Positions 17,453 through 26,563 of a stretch of 64,000 nt of DNA are shown here, in pieces. A program made the position numbers and the translations under genes. The stretch's first letter is position 1. Every line of letters starts with the position of its first letter. Origin of the DNA: CBDBIG01 sp965205845 [NCBI: bacterium] (GTDB lineage Bacteria; SAR324); NCBI GenBank assembly GCA_965205845.1, contig CBDBIG010000003.1:620001-684000 (forward strand). The letters run 5' to 3'. Under the pieces are notes generated by a model that was not told the origin of the DNA, searched no databases, and saw only the letters and a program-made list of their open reading frames with translations.

Positions 17453-20400
17453 TTACACCTCGCGTAAAGGCTTTTGCCAGGCGTTTTTTAAGTGTTGAAT
17501 GGGGGCATCAATCCAGCGGTGAGCGGGGCTGTGGGCGGAGCCGTTTTTGGGAGCCTTTGTTGGGCTGCTTTGCATGACAAACCGGGGCGCCCGGGTTACA
17601 CGGCCCAGCATGTACAAAGGCAGGGTTTGAAATATCTGCTCCATGCGCTTTTTGTGCTGGGGACGGGTGGTGAGCACCAACCGCCCGGGGCTCTCAGCAA
17701 ATAAAAGCACAGCTGGAGAAAGCTGACTTTGCCGTGTAAGGGCGTGCACGTTGAGGAACATGCCCATCCCCCCCGCAAAGGCGCACTCGGCTAAAGCGAC
17801 TGCCATGCCGCCATCGGAGCAATCGTGGGCGGAGCAAATAAGGCCAGCTTGCATGGCCTGGTGCACCGCAGTGTACACCGCTTTATGTGCAGCGGGGTTT
17901 GCTTGTGCCACAAAACCGCTGCCGTAACCTTTTTGGGTGTCGTCTGTGGTCCCTTTTTCTGCCGTCCATTCCATGGCAAATTCAGAAGCACCCAGGGCAT
18001 CCTTGGTTTCACCCACCAGCCATACCAAATCTTCAGGGGCTTTGGCATCCATGGAGATCGCTTGGCGCACATCCTCCAAAACCCCTAGAGCACTCACCAG
18101 CAAGGTGGGAGGAATCGAGATTCGCACCTCATCTTGTACGTAATCGTTTTTCATGCTATCCTTGCCCGAAATAAGGGGAATGCCATAGTGGACCGCGCAA
18201 TCGTGCAACCCTTGGGCGCATTGTACCAGTTGCCCAAGACGCTGCTTGGCATGGGGGTTGTTGGCAGCGGGTAGGGGGTCACACCAGCAAAAATTGTCTA
18301 AGGCGGCAATCCGCCTAGGGTCGGCACCCACACACACCAAACTGCGTACGGCTTCATCCAAAGCGCAGGCCGCCATGTGATAAGCGCTTAGGTCGCCATA
18401 GCGTGGGCATAAGCCATGAGCTACTGCAACCCCTTGTAGGCTATCTGCCACGGGGCGGAGCACTGCGGCATCACTCGGGCCATCGTTTAGCACCCCGCAA
18501 AGGGGCTTAATCACCGTGCCTGCCTGCACTTCGTGGTCATATTGGCGCACAACGCGCTCTTTGCTACACACGTTTAGGCGCCCCAAAATGCGCAGTAACC
18601 AAGGGGTTAAATCCCCTTGAGGGAGCTCGGTAAGGGGGGTTTGTGGGGGAGAGGGTGCCTGTGCGTGGAGCTCCATTTGAGGGAGTCCGTGGTGTAAAAA
18701 ATCGAGATCAAGCAAGCCCAACAGGTTTCCTTTCCAAAACAAGCGCAGTTCACCACGGTTGGTAAATTGGCCCATGTCGGTAGCTTCAACGTCCATTTTC
18801 TGGGCAAGGCTTAGCAAGGCGGGCAGGTGCTGTGGGGGGACCGCCAAGGTCATCCGCTCTTGGGATTCGGAGACGAGGATTTCCCATGGGGTGAGGTTTG
18901 GATGTTTGAGTGGTGCACATTCAAGATGCAGATCTGCCCCACCTGGGTGGGTGGTGGCAGGAGGGGCATCAAAAGGGCTGGTCTCATGGTCAGATTCCCG
19001 ACTGTGGCCGCTTAGCTGGGCCATTTCGCCCACCGATGAGGACAGCCCGCCCGCGCCATTGTCCGTAATGGCAGTGTAAAGCCCTTGGTCGCGGGCGCAC
19101 AGCAGAAAATCGAAGAGCATTTTTTGCACAATGGGGTCGCCAATTTGAACCACGCCCCTCGGGGCGGCATCGTCTAGTTCTAAGGAACTAAAGGTAGCCC
19201 CATGAATGCCATCGCGGCCAACACGTCCCCCCACCATCACAATGCGGCTCCCCACCTCAACCCATTTTTCGTGCCCAGGGCGTCCATGCAATTGGCTAGG
19301 CAACAGCGAGGCAGTGCCGCAGAATACCAAGGGCTTGCCCAAAAAGCGCGGATCGAAGCTTAAAGAGCCATTGACGGTGGGAACCCCGCATTTATTGCCG
19401 CCGTGCTCGACCCCAAGCCGTACGCCTTCGTAAATGCGTCTTGGATGCAAAAGGCCGTTGGGCAAGGCTTGGTGATAAAAGGGTGAGGCAAAGCAAAAAA
19501 CATTGGTGTTAAACAAAAGTTCTGCCCCGCGGCCTGTCCCAAATGCATCACGGTTTACTCCCAAAATGCCCGTCAAGGCGCCGCCGTAGGGGTCAAGTGC
19601 TGAGGGTGAATTGTGGGTTTCTACTTTAAAAGCCAAGCTCCACTGTGCGTTAAAACGCACCACACCCGCATTGTCAGAAAAAACCGACAGGCAGAAGTCG
19701 TCTTGCCCCAATTTTTCGCGTACCGTTTGGGTGGTAGTGCGAATGTAGGTGTTAAATAGGGAGTCAATGTGCTGCTGCTGGCCGTGTTCATCGTGGTAGT
19801 GAATACGGGCTTGAAAAATTTTGTGCTTACAGTGCTCGCTCCAGGTTTGGGCCAGCATTTCCAATTCGACATCGCTTACTTCTGGCGTTAAACCTGCCTC
19901 TTTGCGCTTGGCTTGGACGCTGCTCTGGCTAAAGTGGTCCACAATGGCCTGTGCTTCTGCCTCATTTAAAGCGAGCAAGCGCTGCTGAGAGATCTGCAAT
20001 AGCGTGCTTTGGTCTTGGAGCAAAAAGAATTCAACGGTATCGCTGCTACTGGGTGGGGGATTAGGGGGGGGGAAAAGGCGTGGAGGTTTTAATTCGAAGG
20101 TCGTGGGCGAAGTCTCGGGGGCAGAAAATTTTCCGTCTGGGCGTTCGCGCTTGATGGTTGTGACCGCGGTCTTGGGGGTAAAAAACTGCACGCGGTGGAT
20201 AAGGTGGTTCGAGACGCTTTGTGAAACCTGTTGCGCTTGGGCAAGATCGCATATTCCTTGTAACAGCCAGGCCCGCCCTGAACGCACGGTGTTTTTTGGG
20301 CAAAAGCGGGTGTTCAGGTACCATTCAAGGCAACTTTGGGCAGAGTGTCCTTCGGCATCGGTTACCCCTGGTTTTGGGATAACTTCAACCCATCGATCCC

Positions 20401-20788
20401 ATTTAAAGCCTAACAGATTGGTTTGAGTAAGCAGTTCACCATTGATCCCGCATACGTTTAGTACGTCATCTGCAAACAAGGTTTTTGCAAGGGCCCGCAA
20501 CACCTTAGAGCGTGGTTGGCCGTCGCTTTCGAAGGCTTTATCTGGATGATGATGGTTCAAAAAAGGGCTGCTTTTGGGCAGATTTTGACGGTTAAGCGCA
20601 TCGGCTGGGATAAACAAGATTTGTGCGGTGCGCACAGCCGTGAGAGGCAGGTGACCCAAAAAATGCTTGGTGCGTGCCAGTAGGGCATCGCCTAGGGGAT
20701 CGGAGTGCTGGGGCTGTACACCAATTTCTAAGCGGTAAACCGTTGGGGGTGCGTGTTGTTTAGGGGCCGGTTTTTGGGGGGAAGGCAT
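17453..20788 (-). CDS. purL: Phosphoribosylformylglycinamidine synthase, large-type synthetase subunit PurL
   Basis: This enzyme makes formylglycinamidine ribotide from FGAR, ATP and ammonia. The ATG at 20788 gives 1111 residues; a TTG at 20827 lies inside recR and is unlikely. Residues 15-110 resemble a built-in PurS domain (YRLEIGVQPQ, then VEVIPKPGVTD). The two AIRS-type halves follow, with SEHCKHKIF, VETHNSPSALDPYGGA and GGVGRDGIHGA. The length and domain order match fused PurL without its C-terminal glutaminase, which is a separate gene here (purQ). It follows recR after 16 bases. Confidence 0.92.
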   Translation of the reverse strand: MPSPQKPAPKQHAPPTVYRLEIGVQPQHSDPLGDALLARTKHFLGHLPLTAVRTAQILFIPADALNRQNLPKSSPFLNHHHPDKAFESDGQPRSKVLRALAKTLFADDVLNVCGINGELLTQTNLLGFKWDRWVEVIPKPGVTDAEGHSAQSCLEWYLNTRFCPKNTVRSGRAWLLQGICDLAQAQQVSQSVSNHLIHRVQFFTPKTAVTTIKRERPDGKFSAPETSPTTFELKPPRLFPPPNPPPSSSDTVEFFLLQDQSTLLQISQQRLLALNEAEAQAIVDHFSQSSVQAKRKEAGLTPEVSDVELEMLAQTWSEHCKHKIFQARIHYHDEHGQQQHIDSLFNTYIRTTTQTVREKLGQDDFCLSVFSDNAGVVRFNAQWSLAFKVETHNSPSALDPYGGALTGILGVNRDAFGTGRGAELLFNTNVFCFASPFYHQALPNGLLHPRRIYEGVRLGVEHGGNKCGVPTVNGSLSFDPRFLGKPLVFCGTASLLPSQLHGRPGHEKWVEVGSRIVMVGGRVGRDGIHGATFSSLELDDAAPRGVVQIGDPIVQKMLFDFLLCARDQGLYTAITDNGAGGLSSSVGEMAQLSGHSRESDHETSPFDAPPATTHPGGADLHLECAPLKHPNLTPWEILVSESQERMTLAVPPQHLPALLSLAQKMDVEATDMGQFTNRGELRLFWKGNLLGLLDLDFLHHGLPQMELHAQAPSPPQTPLTELPQGDLTPWLLRILGRLNVCSKERVVRQYDHEVQAGTVIKPLCGVLNDGPSDAAVLRPVADSLQGVAVAHGLCPRYGDLSAYHMAACALDEAVRSLVCVGADPRRIAALDNFCWCDPLPAANNPHAKQRLGQLVQCAQGLHDCAVHYGIPLISGKDSMKNDYVQDEVRISIPPTLLVSALGVLEDVRQAISMDAKAPEDLVWLVGETKDALGASEFAMEWTAEKGTTDDTQKGYGSGFVAQANPAAHKAVYTAVHQAMQAGLICSAHDCSDGGMAVALAECAFAGGMGMFLNVHALTRQSQLSPAVLLFAESPGRLVLTTRPQHKKRMEQIFQTLPLYMLGRVTRAPRFVMQSSPTKAPKNGSAHSPAHRWIDAPIQHLKNAWQKPLREV

Positions 20789-20804
20789 GAGGTGGCTTGG
20801 CTTT

Positions 20805-21419
20805 TTAAGGCTTGGTTTTGTGTTCAAAGGGTTGACGGCCCTGAAAGGCTTGGTTCAAGGTGATGTCATCGGCATATTCAAGGTGCGAACCCGCGGGGAG
20901 GCCGCTGGCCAAGCGGGTAATGAGCAGGCTGTGGTTTTTGAGCAAGTTAACCAAGTGCAAGGCGGTCCCTTGACCTTGTATTGAATGGTTGGTTGCCAGA
21001 ATAACCTCTTTGGGTGGATGGGTCTGCAGGCGTTCAAGCAATTCACGGATCTTTAGCTGCTTGGGCCCAATGCCATCCAAAGGGGAAATGTTCCCCATCA
21101 GCACATGATACTCCCCCTCAAAGCCCCCCATGCGTTCGATGACAAAAATGTCATGGGGTTGTTCCACCACGCAAATGCTGTCTTTGCTGCGCTGTGGGTC
21201 GGCACAAATAAGGCAGTGGGTTGCTTGAGCATACCCAAAGCATCGCGCACAAAAGCGTACTTGGCGGCGGCTTTCTTCGACCACTTTGGCTAAGCTGAGG
21301 GCTTGCTCTTGGGGGGCACGCAGCAAATGAAAGGCAAGACGCTGGGCTGTTTTATGCCCTATGCCTGGGAGGCGTGCCAGCTGGTTAACCAAGTTTTCAA
21401 TGGGGGTTGGAATGTTCAC
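20805..21419 (-). CDS. recR: Recombination mediator RecR
   Basis: RecR works with RecF and RecO to load RecA on single-stranded gaps. From the GTG at 21419 the product is 204 residues, matching the family's length and start (NIPTPIENLVNQLARLPGIG, a helix-hairpin-helix). A C4 zinc finger follows (CARCFGYAQATHCLIC), then the Toprim domain (ICVVEQPHDIFVIE) and HVLMGNISPLDGIGP. The frame stays open back to a TTG at 21518, but those 33 residues are not family-like. The order dnaX, ybaB, recR is the classic conserved cluster. Confidence 0.93.
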   Translation of the reverse strand: MNIPTPIENLVNQLARLPGIGHKTAQRLAFHLLRAPQEQALSLAKVVEESRRQVRFCARCFGYAQATHCLICADPQRSKDSICVVEQPHDIFVIERMGGFEGEYHVLMGNISPLDGIGPKQLKIRELLERLQTHPPKEVILATNHSIQGQGTALHLVNLLKNHSLLITRLASGLPAGSHLEYADDITLNQAFQGRQPFEHKTKP

Positions 21420-21531
21420 GTCACGTATAATCAACAATCCCGTGGAATTTTCACATGGTTTGCGTTGAAGTTTGTGCGGTGGTTGCTCTTTCAATAGGCT
21501 CTCAAAAGGTAACCCCAAACCCGCTTGTTGC

Positions 21532-21846
21532 CTAAAAAATATTAGGCAAGGGCAGGCCGCCTGTCGCTTCGCGCATCACTTGTTGCATTTCTTCTTTGGC
21601 GCGGGCAATGCCTATATTGACTGCGGAAAGAATCAGGTCTTCTAAGGCTGCGATGTTTTCTTTGTCGACCGCTTCGGGACTCACGGAGATAGACAAAGCT
21701 TCCATTTTGCCATTGAAGGTTATTTTTACCAGACCTGCTCCTGCAGACGCATTCACCGTTTTGCCGGCTAGCGCTTGTTGCGAAGCCTTCATCTTTTCGC
21801 CCATTTTTTGTACCTGCTCCATCATACTGCCTAAATCTTTGAACAT
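21532..21846 (-). CDS. ybaB: Nucleoid-associated protein, YbaB/EbfC family
   Basis: A 104-residue DNA-binding protein that coats the nucleoid as a dimer. MFKDLGSMMEQVQKMGEKM is the typical helical start, followed by AGAGLVKITFNGKMEALSI, the beta core. It lies between dnaX and recR, as in many bacteria. Confidence 0.93.
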   Translation of the reverse strand: MFKDLGSMMEQVQKMGEKMKASQQALAGKTVNASAGAGLVKITFNGKMEALSISVSPEAVDKENIAALEDLILSAVNIGIARAKEEMQQVMREATGGLPLPNIF

Positions 21847-22101
21847 GCTCTTTTTGACCCAAATTTGTGTGTTGTTTTATTAAAAAAACCCCAAGTGTTA
21901 GCCATGGGTAACATCCCAATGGGATTGTCGTTGGTTTTGGGTGCCGCCTATGAACGATGCATGGGTGCACCATGGGCGCTCAGGTGTCGCGTAACTTGAA
22001 TGGTTGATCCAAATCCTGATATCAAGGCAGTTTACCCAGCCTGCCCCCCGCAAAGAGGGGGTTTTATCTTTAAAAAAAGGGAAGCAAGGCCAAGGGTAGC
22101 A

Positions 22102-24336
22102 TTACACGGGTAATTTAACATGCAACACCGTAGCCCCCGGAAAAAACCGTTGCAAGGCTTTGATTTGGGGGTCATTTTTGGCGTGTTCTTCTAAGGCTTT
22201 TCGTTGCTGCTCTTTTTGGAGGTTTTGTTGCACGGAAAGGGTGTGTTGGTTGCGGATTTCCTCGGTAGGTTTGGCATGCCTTAGTTGCAATCCAAAACCT
22301 GCTCCAAAAACCTGCTGGGCATAACCCTGGACCAGTGCTTCCTCTTCAGGGGATAAAGCGCCCAAACGGGCTTGAAACACGGCTTCCCCTTGATTGGCAT
22401 TGAGCGTGCGCACCTCAGCATTCCTAAGGCGCATGATGAGACCACGGTGCTTGTTTTGGCGTACCAGGTCTACCAGGGCAATCCAGCGCGAATCGTTGCA
22501 AAAAATACCCTCCTGCATTTGGGTAGGGTGAGTCCGTTCGCTGGGTGCTGTCCATTCTTTTACAGCGTTGTCGACGTTTCCATCTGCGCGGGTTGTTGGC
22601 GGTGGGTGAGTGTTTTTGCCCGCCGCAGGGGTGTTGGGGCTGTTTTCTTTTGTCTCATAGGCCTCCATGGGAGGGAGTGGATCCCTTTTGGCTACAAAAT
22701 CGACCGTGTTTCCATCTGCGCGGGTTGTTGGCGGTGGGTGAGCGTTTTTGCCCGCCGCAGGGGTGTTGGGGCTGTTTTCTTTTGTCTCATAGGCCTCTAT
22801 GGGAGGGAGTGGATCCCTTTTGGCTACAAAATCGACCGTGTTTCCATCTGCGCGGGTTGTTGGCGGTGGGTGAGCGTTTCTGCCCGCCGCAGGGGTGTTG
22901 GGGCTGTTTTCTTTTGTCTCATAGGCCTCCATGGGAGGGAGTGGATCCCTTTTGGCTACAAAATCGGTGGAGGAGGGTGTTGTGCCACGAGTCGCCGGAT
23001 TAGGGGCGTGAGAAGGGTTTTTTTTTGACGCCGATTTAGAGCCCATTGAGGGCACGGTAGCCATGGGTTTTGCTGAGGCTTGGTTTGTGCTAAAAGATTT
23101 GGCCTGTTGCGCCAATGCTTGTACCTTTTGCCGGCTTGTACGGGAATCCCGGGTTGGGGCGGAAGGAGGGGGGTCTGGTCTTTGCTGTGTGCTTGGCGGG
23201 GGGTTGTTGCCCAGGTGAGTGGCAGCTTGCAAAAGTTCGGGGATGCCTTGCAAATTCTCCAAATTGCAGGCCTGTAGCAAGCACATATCAAGGCAGATGT
23301 TGCGATGATCGCTCCATTTCAACAATTGTTCGGTTTCAAGCAACAGGTAAAACAGCTGCTGAAGCACGCTTAGCGCTGGTGCCAAGGCGATCAATTCTGG
23401 CGCGAGTTTTTCGATGGCCCCTGGGCGTTCTTGCCCACCAAGGGCAACCTGGGTCGAAAGCACACTGGTGGTTTTGACCAAGTTTTCCAGCAGCAATTCG
23501 GGGCGCATCCCATACTCAAGTGCTTGACTGCTAAGCCTAAGGGCGGCGGCGGCATCTTTTTGGAAGACCGCCTGTAAAATGTCCTGTGCCTCGTTAGCAC
23601 CCGAAAAACCAAGGGCTTGCATCATTTGGTCTTCATCCACACTGCTATCAACAAAGGCAGCAGCACGTTCTAGGCTCATCAAGGCATCGCGCATGCCACC
23701 ACCCGAACGCGATGCAACCAATTCAATCACCTTACAAGGCAAGTTCAAGCCCTCTTTTTGTGCCACCTCGGTTAGGTGAGTGGTAAGACGCTCCAAAGGC
23801 ATGCGCATAAAATTAAAGCACTGGCAGCGTGATAAAATGGTGGCGGGGATTTTTTGTGGGTCGGTGGTTGCGAGTACAAATTTGACTCGCGCGGGAGGCT
23901 CTTCCAAGGTTTTAAGCAGGGCATTAAAGGCCTCTTGGGTGAGCATGTGGGCTTCGTCAATAATGTATACCTTGTACTGCAGCCGCACGGGCAGAAAACG
24001 CACGTTTTCGCGAATATCACGAATGTTATCCACCCCACGGTTCGAGGCAGCATCAATCTCAATCACATCAGGGGAAGCACCTTGCTCAACTTCTTGGCAG
24101 GAAGAGCATGCGTTGCAGGGCTCACCTTCTTCAGGTTTTTGGCAGTTGAGTGCCTTGGCCAAAATGCGTGCAGCACTGGTTTTTCCCACGCCTTGGGATC
24201 CCGAAAACAGCAGAGCATGGGCCGTTTTTTGGCTGTGTACCGCTTGCTTAAGCGTTTGCGCCAAAGCCTCTTGCCCTAAAAGACCGGCAAAGCGTTTTGG
24301 GCGTAACTTGCGCGGAAGCACCAAATGCGTCGACAT
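22102..24336 (-). CDS. dnaX: DNA polymerase III subunit tau (and possibly gamma)
   Basis: Clamp-loader ATPase of 744 residues. The AAA+ core (about 1-235) has Walker A SGSQGVGKTS, a four-Cys zinc module (CNACSSC with the preceding CQ) and the DEAH box in IIDEAHMLT with the sensor SRC. Domain III follows to about 365. The linker to the tau-specific C-terminus (about 600-744) is Pro and Thr rich and contains three in-frame copies of a 44-residue repeat (about 456-587). A run of nine A at codons 437-440 is placed where gamma ends in other bacteria. It heads dnaX-ybaB-recR and lies downstream of the SRP RNA gene. Confidence 0.95.
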   Translation of the reverse strand: MSTHLVLPRKLRPKRFAGLLGQEALAQTLKQAVHSQKTAHALLFSGSQGVGKTSAARILAKALNCQKPEEGEPCNACSSCQEVEQGASPDVIEIDAASNRGVDNIRDIRENVRFLPVRLQYKVYIIDEAHMLTQEAFNALLKTLEEPPARVKFVLATTDPQKIPATILSRCQCFNFMRMPLERLTTHLTEVAQKEGLNLPCKVIELVASRSGGGMRDALMSLERAAAFVDSSVDEDQMMQALGFSGANEAQDILQAVFQKDAAAALRLSSQALEYGMRPELLLENLVKTTSVLSTQVALGGQERPGAIEKLAPELIALAPALSVLQQLFYLLLETEQLLKWSDHRNICLDMCLLQACNLENLQGIPELLQAATHLGNNPPPSTQQRPDPPPSAPTRDSRTSRQKVQALAQQAKSFSTNQASAKPMATVPSMGSKSASKKNPSHAPNPATRGTTPSSTDFVAKRDPLPPMEAYETKENSPNTPAAGRNAHPPPTTRADGNTVDFVAKRDPLPPIEAYETKENSPNTPAAGKNAHPPPTTRADGNTVDFVAKRDPLPPMEAYETKENSPNTPAAGKNTHPPPTTRADGNVDNAVKEWTAPSERTHPTQMQEGIFCNDSRWIALVDLVRQNKHRGLIMRLRNAEVRTLNANQGEAVFQARLGALSPEEEALVQGYAQQVFGAGFGLQLRHAKPTEEIRNQHTLSVQQNLQKEQQRKALEEHAKNDPQIKALQRFFPGATVLHVKLPV
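22576..22971 (-). repeat. Three in-frame 132-bp tandem repeats inside dnaX
   Basis: Units start at 22576, 22708 and 22840 and differ by only a few bases (for example Met/Ile and Arg/Lys changes). Each encodes 44 residues including DFVAKRDPLPPMEAYETKEN and AHPPPTTRADG. The repeat lies in the flexible linker between the AAA+ part and the tau C-terminus, so copy-number change would lengthen the linker without shifting the frame. Confidence 0.95.
23018..23026 (-). other. A9 homopolymer in dnaX, candidate slippage site for gamma
   Basis: On the coding strand TCA AAA AAA AAC covers codons 437-440. One extra A, or a -1 ribosomal shift, gives KKKPFSRP and then TAA, a product of about 445 residues that ends just after domain III. 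Loss of one A also ends soon, after about 22 codons. E. coli gamma is 431 residues and is made at A AAA AAG, and Thermus uses an A9 run by transcriptional slippage. This is inference from position and sequence. Confidence 0.5.
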
Positions 24337-24528
24337 AGGCTATGTTTCCAAGCCGTTTGGTAGAAAATTTTAATGGAGGTGTAAAAACGGGCGGGTCTAC
24401 AGCCTAGGGGCCAAATCGCACAGCCAAACGTGGCCGTTTCCCAAACGGGCAGGGGTTTTTTAGCGCACCGGGACCCCGCCGATGGCCGTGCAGATCAGGG
24501 TAGCAAGGCTAAAAACCATCGATAAAAG

Positions 24529-24648
24529 CAGGTGGTGTAAAAGCCGGGCCTTGCCTGTTGCCAAAGCGAGTGCGCGAAAAGCGTTGAAATCTTAGTGCTG
24601 CTTCTTTTCAGACCTGACACGGTTGCTAGAGAACACGCCCGCCACCCT
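24529..24648 (-). ncRNA. ffs: Signal recognition particle RNA, small (4.5S) type
   Basis: On the minus strand the apical domain reads GTGTCAGGTCTGAAAAGAAG then CAGCAC, matching the SRP helix 8 with its symmetric and asymmetric loops (CAGG and AGCA). The tip has UCU-GAAA-AGA in place of the usual UCC-GGAA-GGA, a compensated closing pair and a GNRA loop. The outer stem is supported by GGUGG (24642-24646) with CCACC (24531-24535) and CGGGC with GCCCG. It lies upstream of dnaX, a common location for ffs. Ends are estimated to within about 10 bases. Confidence 0.85.
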
Positions 24649-25186
24649 TTTGACAGAAAACACAAGACCCTAAGCTCGAGTAAATACGTACACGATTTTA
24701 GGCTTAAGGTGCAAGTATTTTTCCCAGTCAAGCCTTGATGCGCGTCTCCTTAGAAATTCTTTTTAACAAGGAAATGGTATCCGGGGACATAGCCCTTATG
24801 AAGGTGCTCTCGCCATTTGAAAACGTCAAGCCAAGGGAGAACGCTTGAGAGTGGGTTTTGAAGCGATGAAATGAACATGCCCTTCGCAGAGCCATGCAAC
24901 TTTATACCCTTAGCAATCAAGCGTGAATGATGCGGCTGCGCGGAGGGCTTATGCACAAGCCAAAACGCTGTTTGGGGCGGGGGCAGCAACTGTTGCCTCA
25001 AAGGGGGGGGTGCTTGGGCAAGCGGATGCCGTTCTCACGGGGAGAGATCGCAGATCCTTGGCTGGCTGAATGGGAAAGGGTTGATATGTGGACAACAAAA
25101 TGCCTTGCAAAGAAGCCCTTCCGAACAGGGCAAAGGAATGGCTGCGTGGGGGAGACGCAAAAAACCCATTTCCGAAAGCACTCACA
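24649..25186. other. Intergenic region between the SRP RNA gene and the methyltransferase pair
   Basis: No frame in this interval looks coding. It should contain the promoter of the leftward SRP RNA gene; on the minus strand TTGACT and TTGCAC occur around 24700-24740, but I cannot pair them with a good -10. Identity with the second methyltransferase unit begins at 25186. Confidence 0.4.
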
Positions 25187-25717
25187 TTAAGCCATCATGC
25201 CCCTTTGTTTGAGGGTGGCATGGAGTTCGGGCATGGTGAGGCGACTGCCCTTAAGGGAATTGCAAAAATGGCAGAGCAGTTGGAGGTTTTCATCGGTATT
25301 TGCCCCGCCTTTGGCGGTGGGTATAATGTGGTCTTTGGTCAAATTTTGGTAGGGAAAATCGCGTTTGCAACCCTTGCAATAGCCGCGCTGCCTGCCGAAC
25401 AACAGACGTTTGATATCGCGGCTGGGCTTGGAGGCGTGGCGAATGGGGATATCGGTGCGATGAATCACGCGGCCTAAAAGGGCGGGGTTTGCCTCATCCC
25501 CCAAATTTACCTCGCGGCGCATGCGGTCTTTCACCAGTTGAAGGGCCAATTCGCTGATGTCAATCCCAATCCATTGGCGCCCTAAAATCTCGGCGGCAAT
25601 GCAGGTGGTGGCACAGCCGCAAAAGGGGTCAAGCACCATGTCATCTGGGTTGCTGCTGGCCTTAATAATCCGCTCCAACAAAGCCAAGGGCTTTTGGGTG
25701 GGGTAACCCGTGCGTTC
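25186..25717 (-). repeat. 532-bp direct repeat, 3' arm of copy A (copy B: 26563-27094)
   Basis: I found no differences with 26563-27094 on reading. The arm covers the HNH domain and the motif I part of the methyltransferase and stops sharply after ACCCGTGCGTTC, at the border of the recognition region. The offset between copies is 1377 bp. Confidence 0.93.
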
Positions 25718-26443
25718 GTTGGGAGATATGTGCCCACCAGAGGGAATGTCTATCCAGTAGTTTTCGGGGATTTTCCCCCTTTGCACATAAGCCTGGCGTA
25801 CCTCAGGGTTTTGCAGTGTGCCGCTGCTTTGCCAAAGTTTAGAATTTATGCCTTTGTCGCTATGCAACGCTTTGTAGGGAATGCGCACGGCATCGGCATT
25901 AAATACCCAGTGCTCGCCTTTTGAAAACCATAAAATCACGTCTTTTTTCTTAGGGAAATTCTTTTTTACCCCACTAGGCCCCGTATAGCACCAAGCAATC
26001 TCGTTTCTAAAATTGTCTGCCCCAAAAATGGCGTCGAGCAGCAACTTTAAGCCGTGGCTCATGGTGGGATCGCAGTGCAGGTATAGACTGCCCGTTTTTT
26101 TTAAAATGCGCTGCATTTCTAAAATGCGCACCGCCATGTAGATCAAGTAAGCCTTGGCCCCCGCCCCGCCGACAGCACCTGCGGCATCAATCACTTTGTA
26201 AAGGGCAGGGTGTACTTCGGCAATCTCCCCCCACCAGGCATCGTCGGTGTCTTCAAAGGTCCAGGCATCTTTAAAGGCTGCCCCTGCTGCCGCACTCCCA
26301 ATGGGTGCTGCGTAGTTACGATTTGAATTAAACGGTGGGTCCAGGTAAACAAGGTCCACACTGGCAGAGTCCATGCCTCGCAAAATGGGCAGGTTGTCGC
26401 CGCTAAAAATGCTGCGGTTTAGGATTTGAGCGGCTGGAGGCAT
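25187..26443 (-). CDS. DNA methyltransferase with C-terminal HNH nuclease-like domain, copy A
   Basis: A 418-residue site-specific amino-methyltransferase. Motif IV DPPF (35-38) comes before motif I DPFCG (about 272), the beta-class order, so the central part (about 150-240) is the target-recognition region. Residues about 340-395 form an HNH-like domain with CKGC, LTKDHIIPTAKGG, NLQLLCHFCNSLKG; the key Asp-His, Asn and Cys pairs are present. The start is the ATG at 26443: upstream sequence is shared with copy B but contains a one-base indel, so a longer N-terminus cannot be conserved. Apart from the recognition region it is identical to copy B. Recognition sequence unknown. Confidence 0.9.
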   Translation of the reverse strand: MPPAAQILNRSIFSGDNLPILRGMDSASVDLVYLDPPFNSNRNYAAPIGSAAAGAAFKDAWTFEDTDDAWWGEIAEVHPALYKVIDAAGAVGGAGAKAYLIYMAVRILEMQRILKKTGSLYLHCDPTMSHGLKLLLDAIFGADNFRNEIAWCYTGPSGVKKNFPKKKDVILWFSKGEHWVFNADAVRIPYKALHSDKGINSKLWQSSGTLQNPEVRQAYVQRGKIPENYWIDIPSGGHISPNERTGYPTQKPLALLERIIKASSNPDDMVLDPFCGCATTCIAAEILGRQWIGIDISELALQLVKDRMRREVNLGDEANPALLGRVIHRTDIPIRHASKPSRDIKRLLFGRQRGYCKGCKRDFPYQNLTKDHIIPTAKGGANTDENLQLLCHFCNSLKGSRLTMPELHATLKQRGMMA

Positions 26444-26562
26444 CAATGCTTTGACTTTGTGCGGCGAAGAGGGGTTTTTTGAGGCCTCGAACGGGAAATG
26501 GTATTCGTCTATGATGATACAACAAGGCTTGTGGCAATGGCAAAGGTGGGGAACAACGCCTT
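25996..26562 (-). repeat. 567-bp direct repeat, 5' arm of copy A (copy B: 27355-27922)
   Basis: It covers the N-terminal catalytic part plus about 120 bases upstream of the start. The only difference I see is one base near 26513 (TATGATGAT against TATAGATGAT). The arm ends at AACAACGCCTT, immediately before the 3' end of copy B. Confidence 0.93.
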
Positions 26563-26563
26563 A

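Noticed and set aside
20789-20827. PurL start at TTG 20827
   Set aside because: It lies inside recR; the ATG at 20788 is just downstream of the recR stop and precedes the family-like region.
21420-21518. RecR start at TTG 21518
   Set aside because: The added 33 residues are not like RecR; the GTG at 21419 fits the normal family start.
22372-23028. Plus-strand open frames opposite the dnaX repeats
   Set aside because: They mirror the 132-bp repeats on the non-coding strand of a certain gene.
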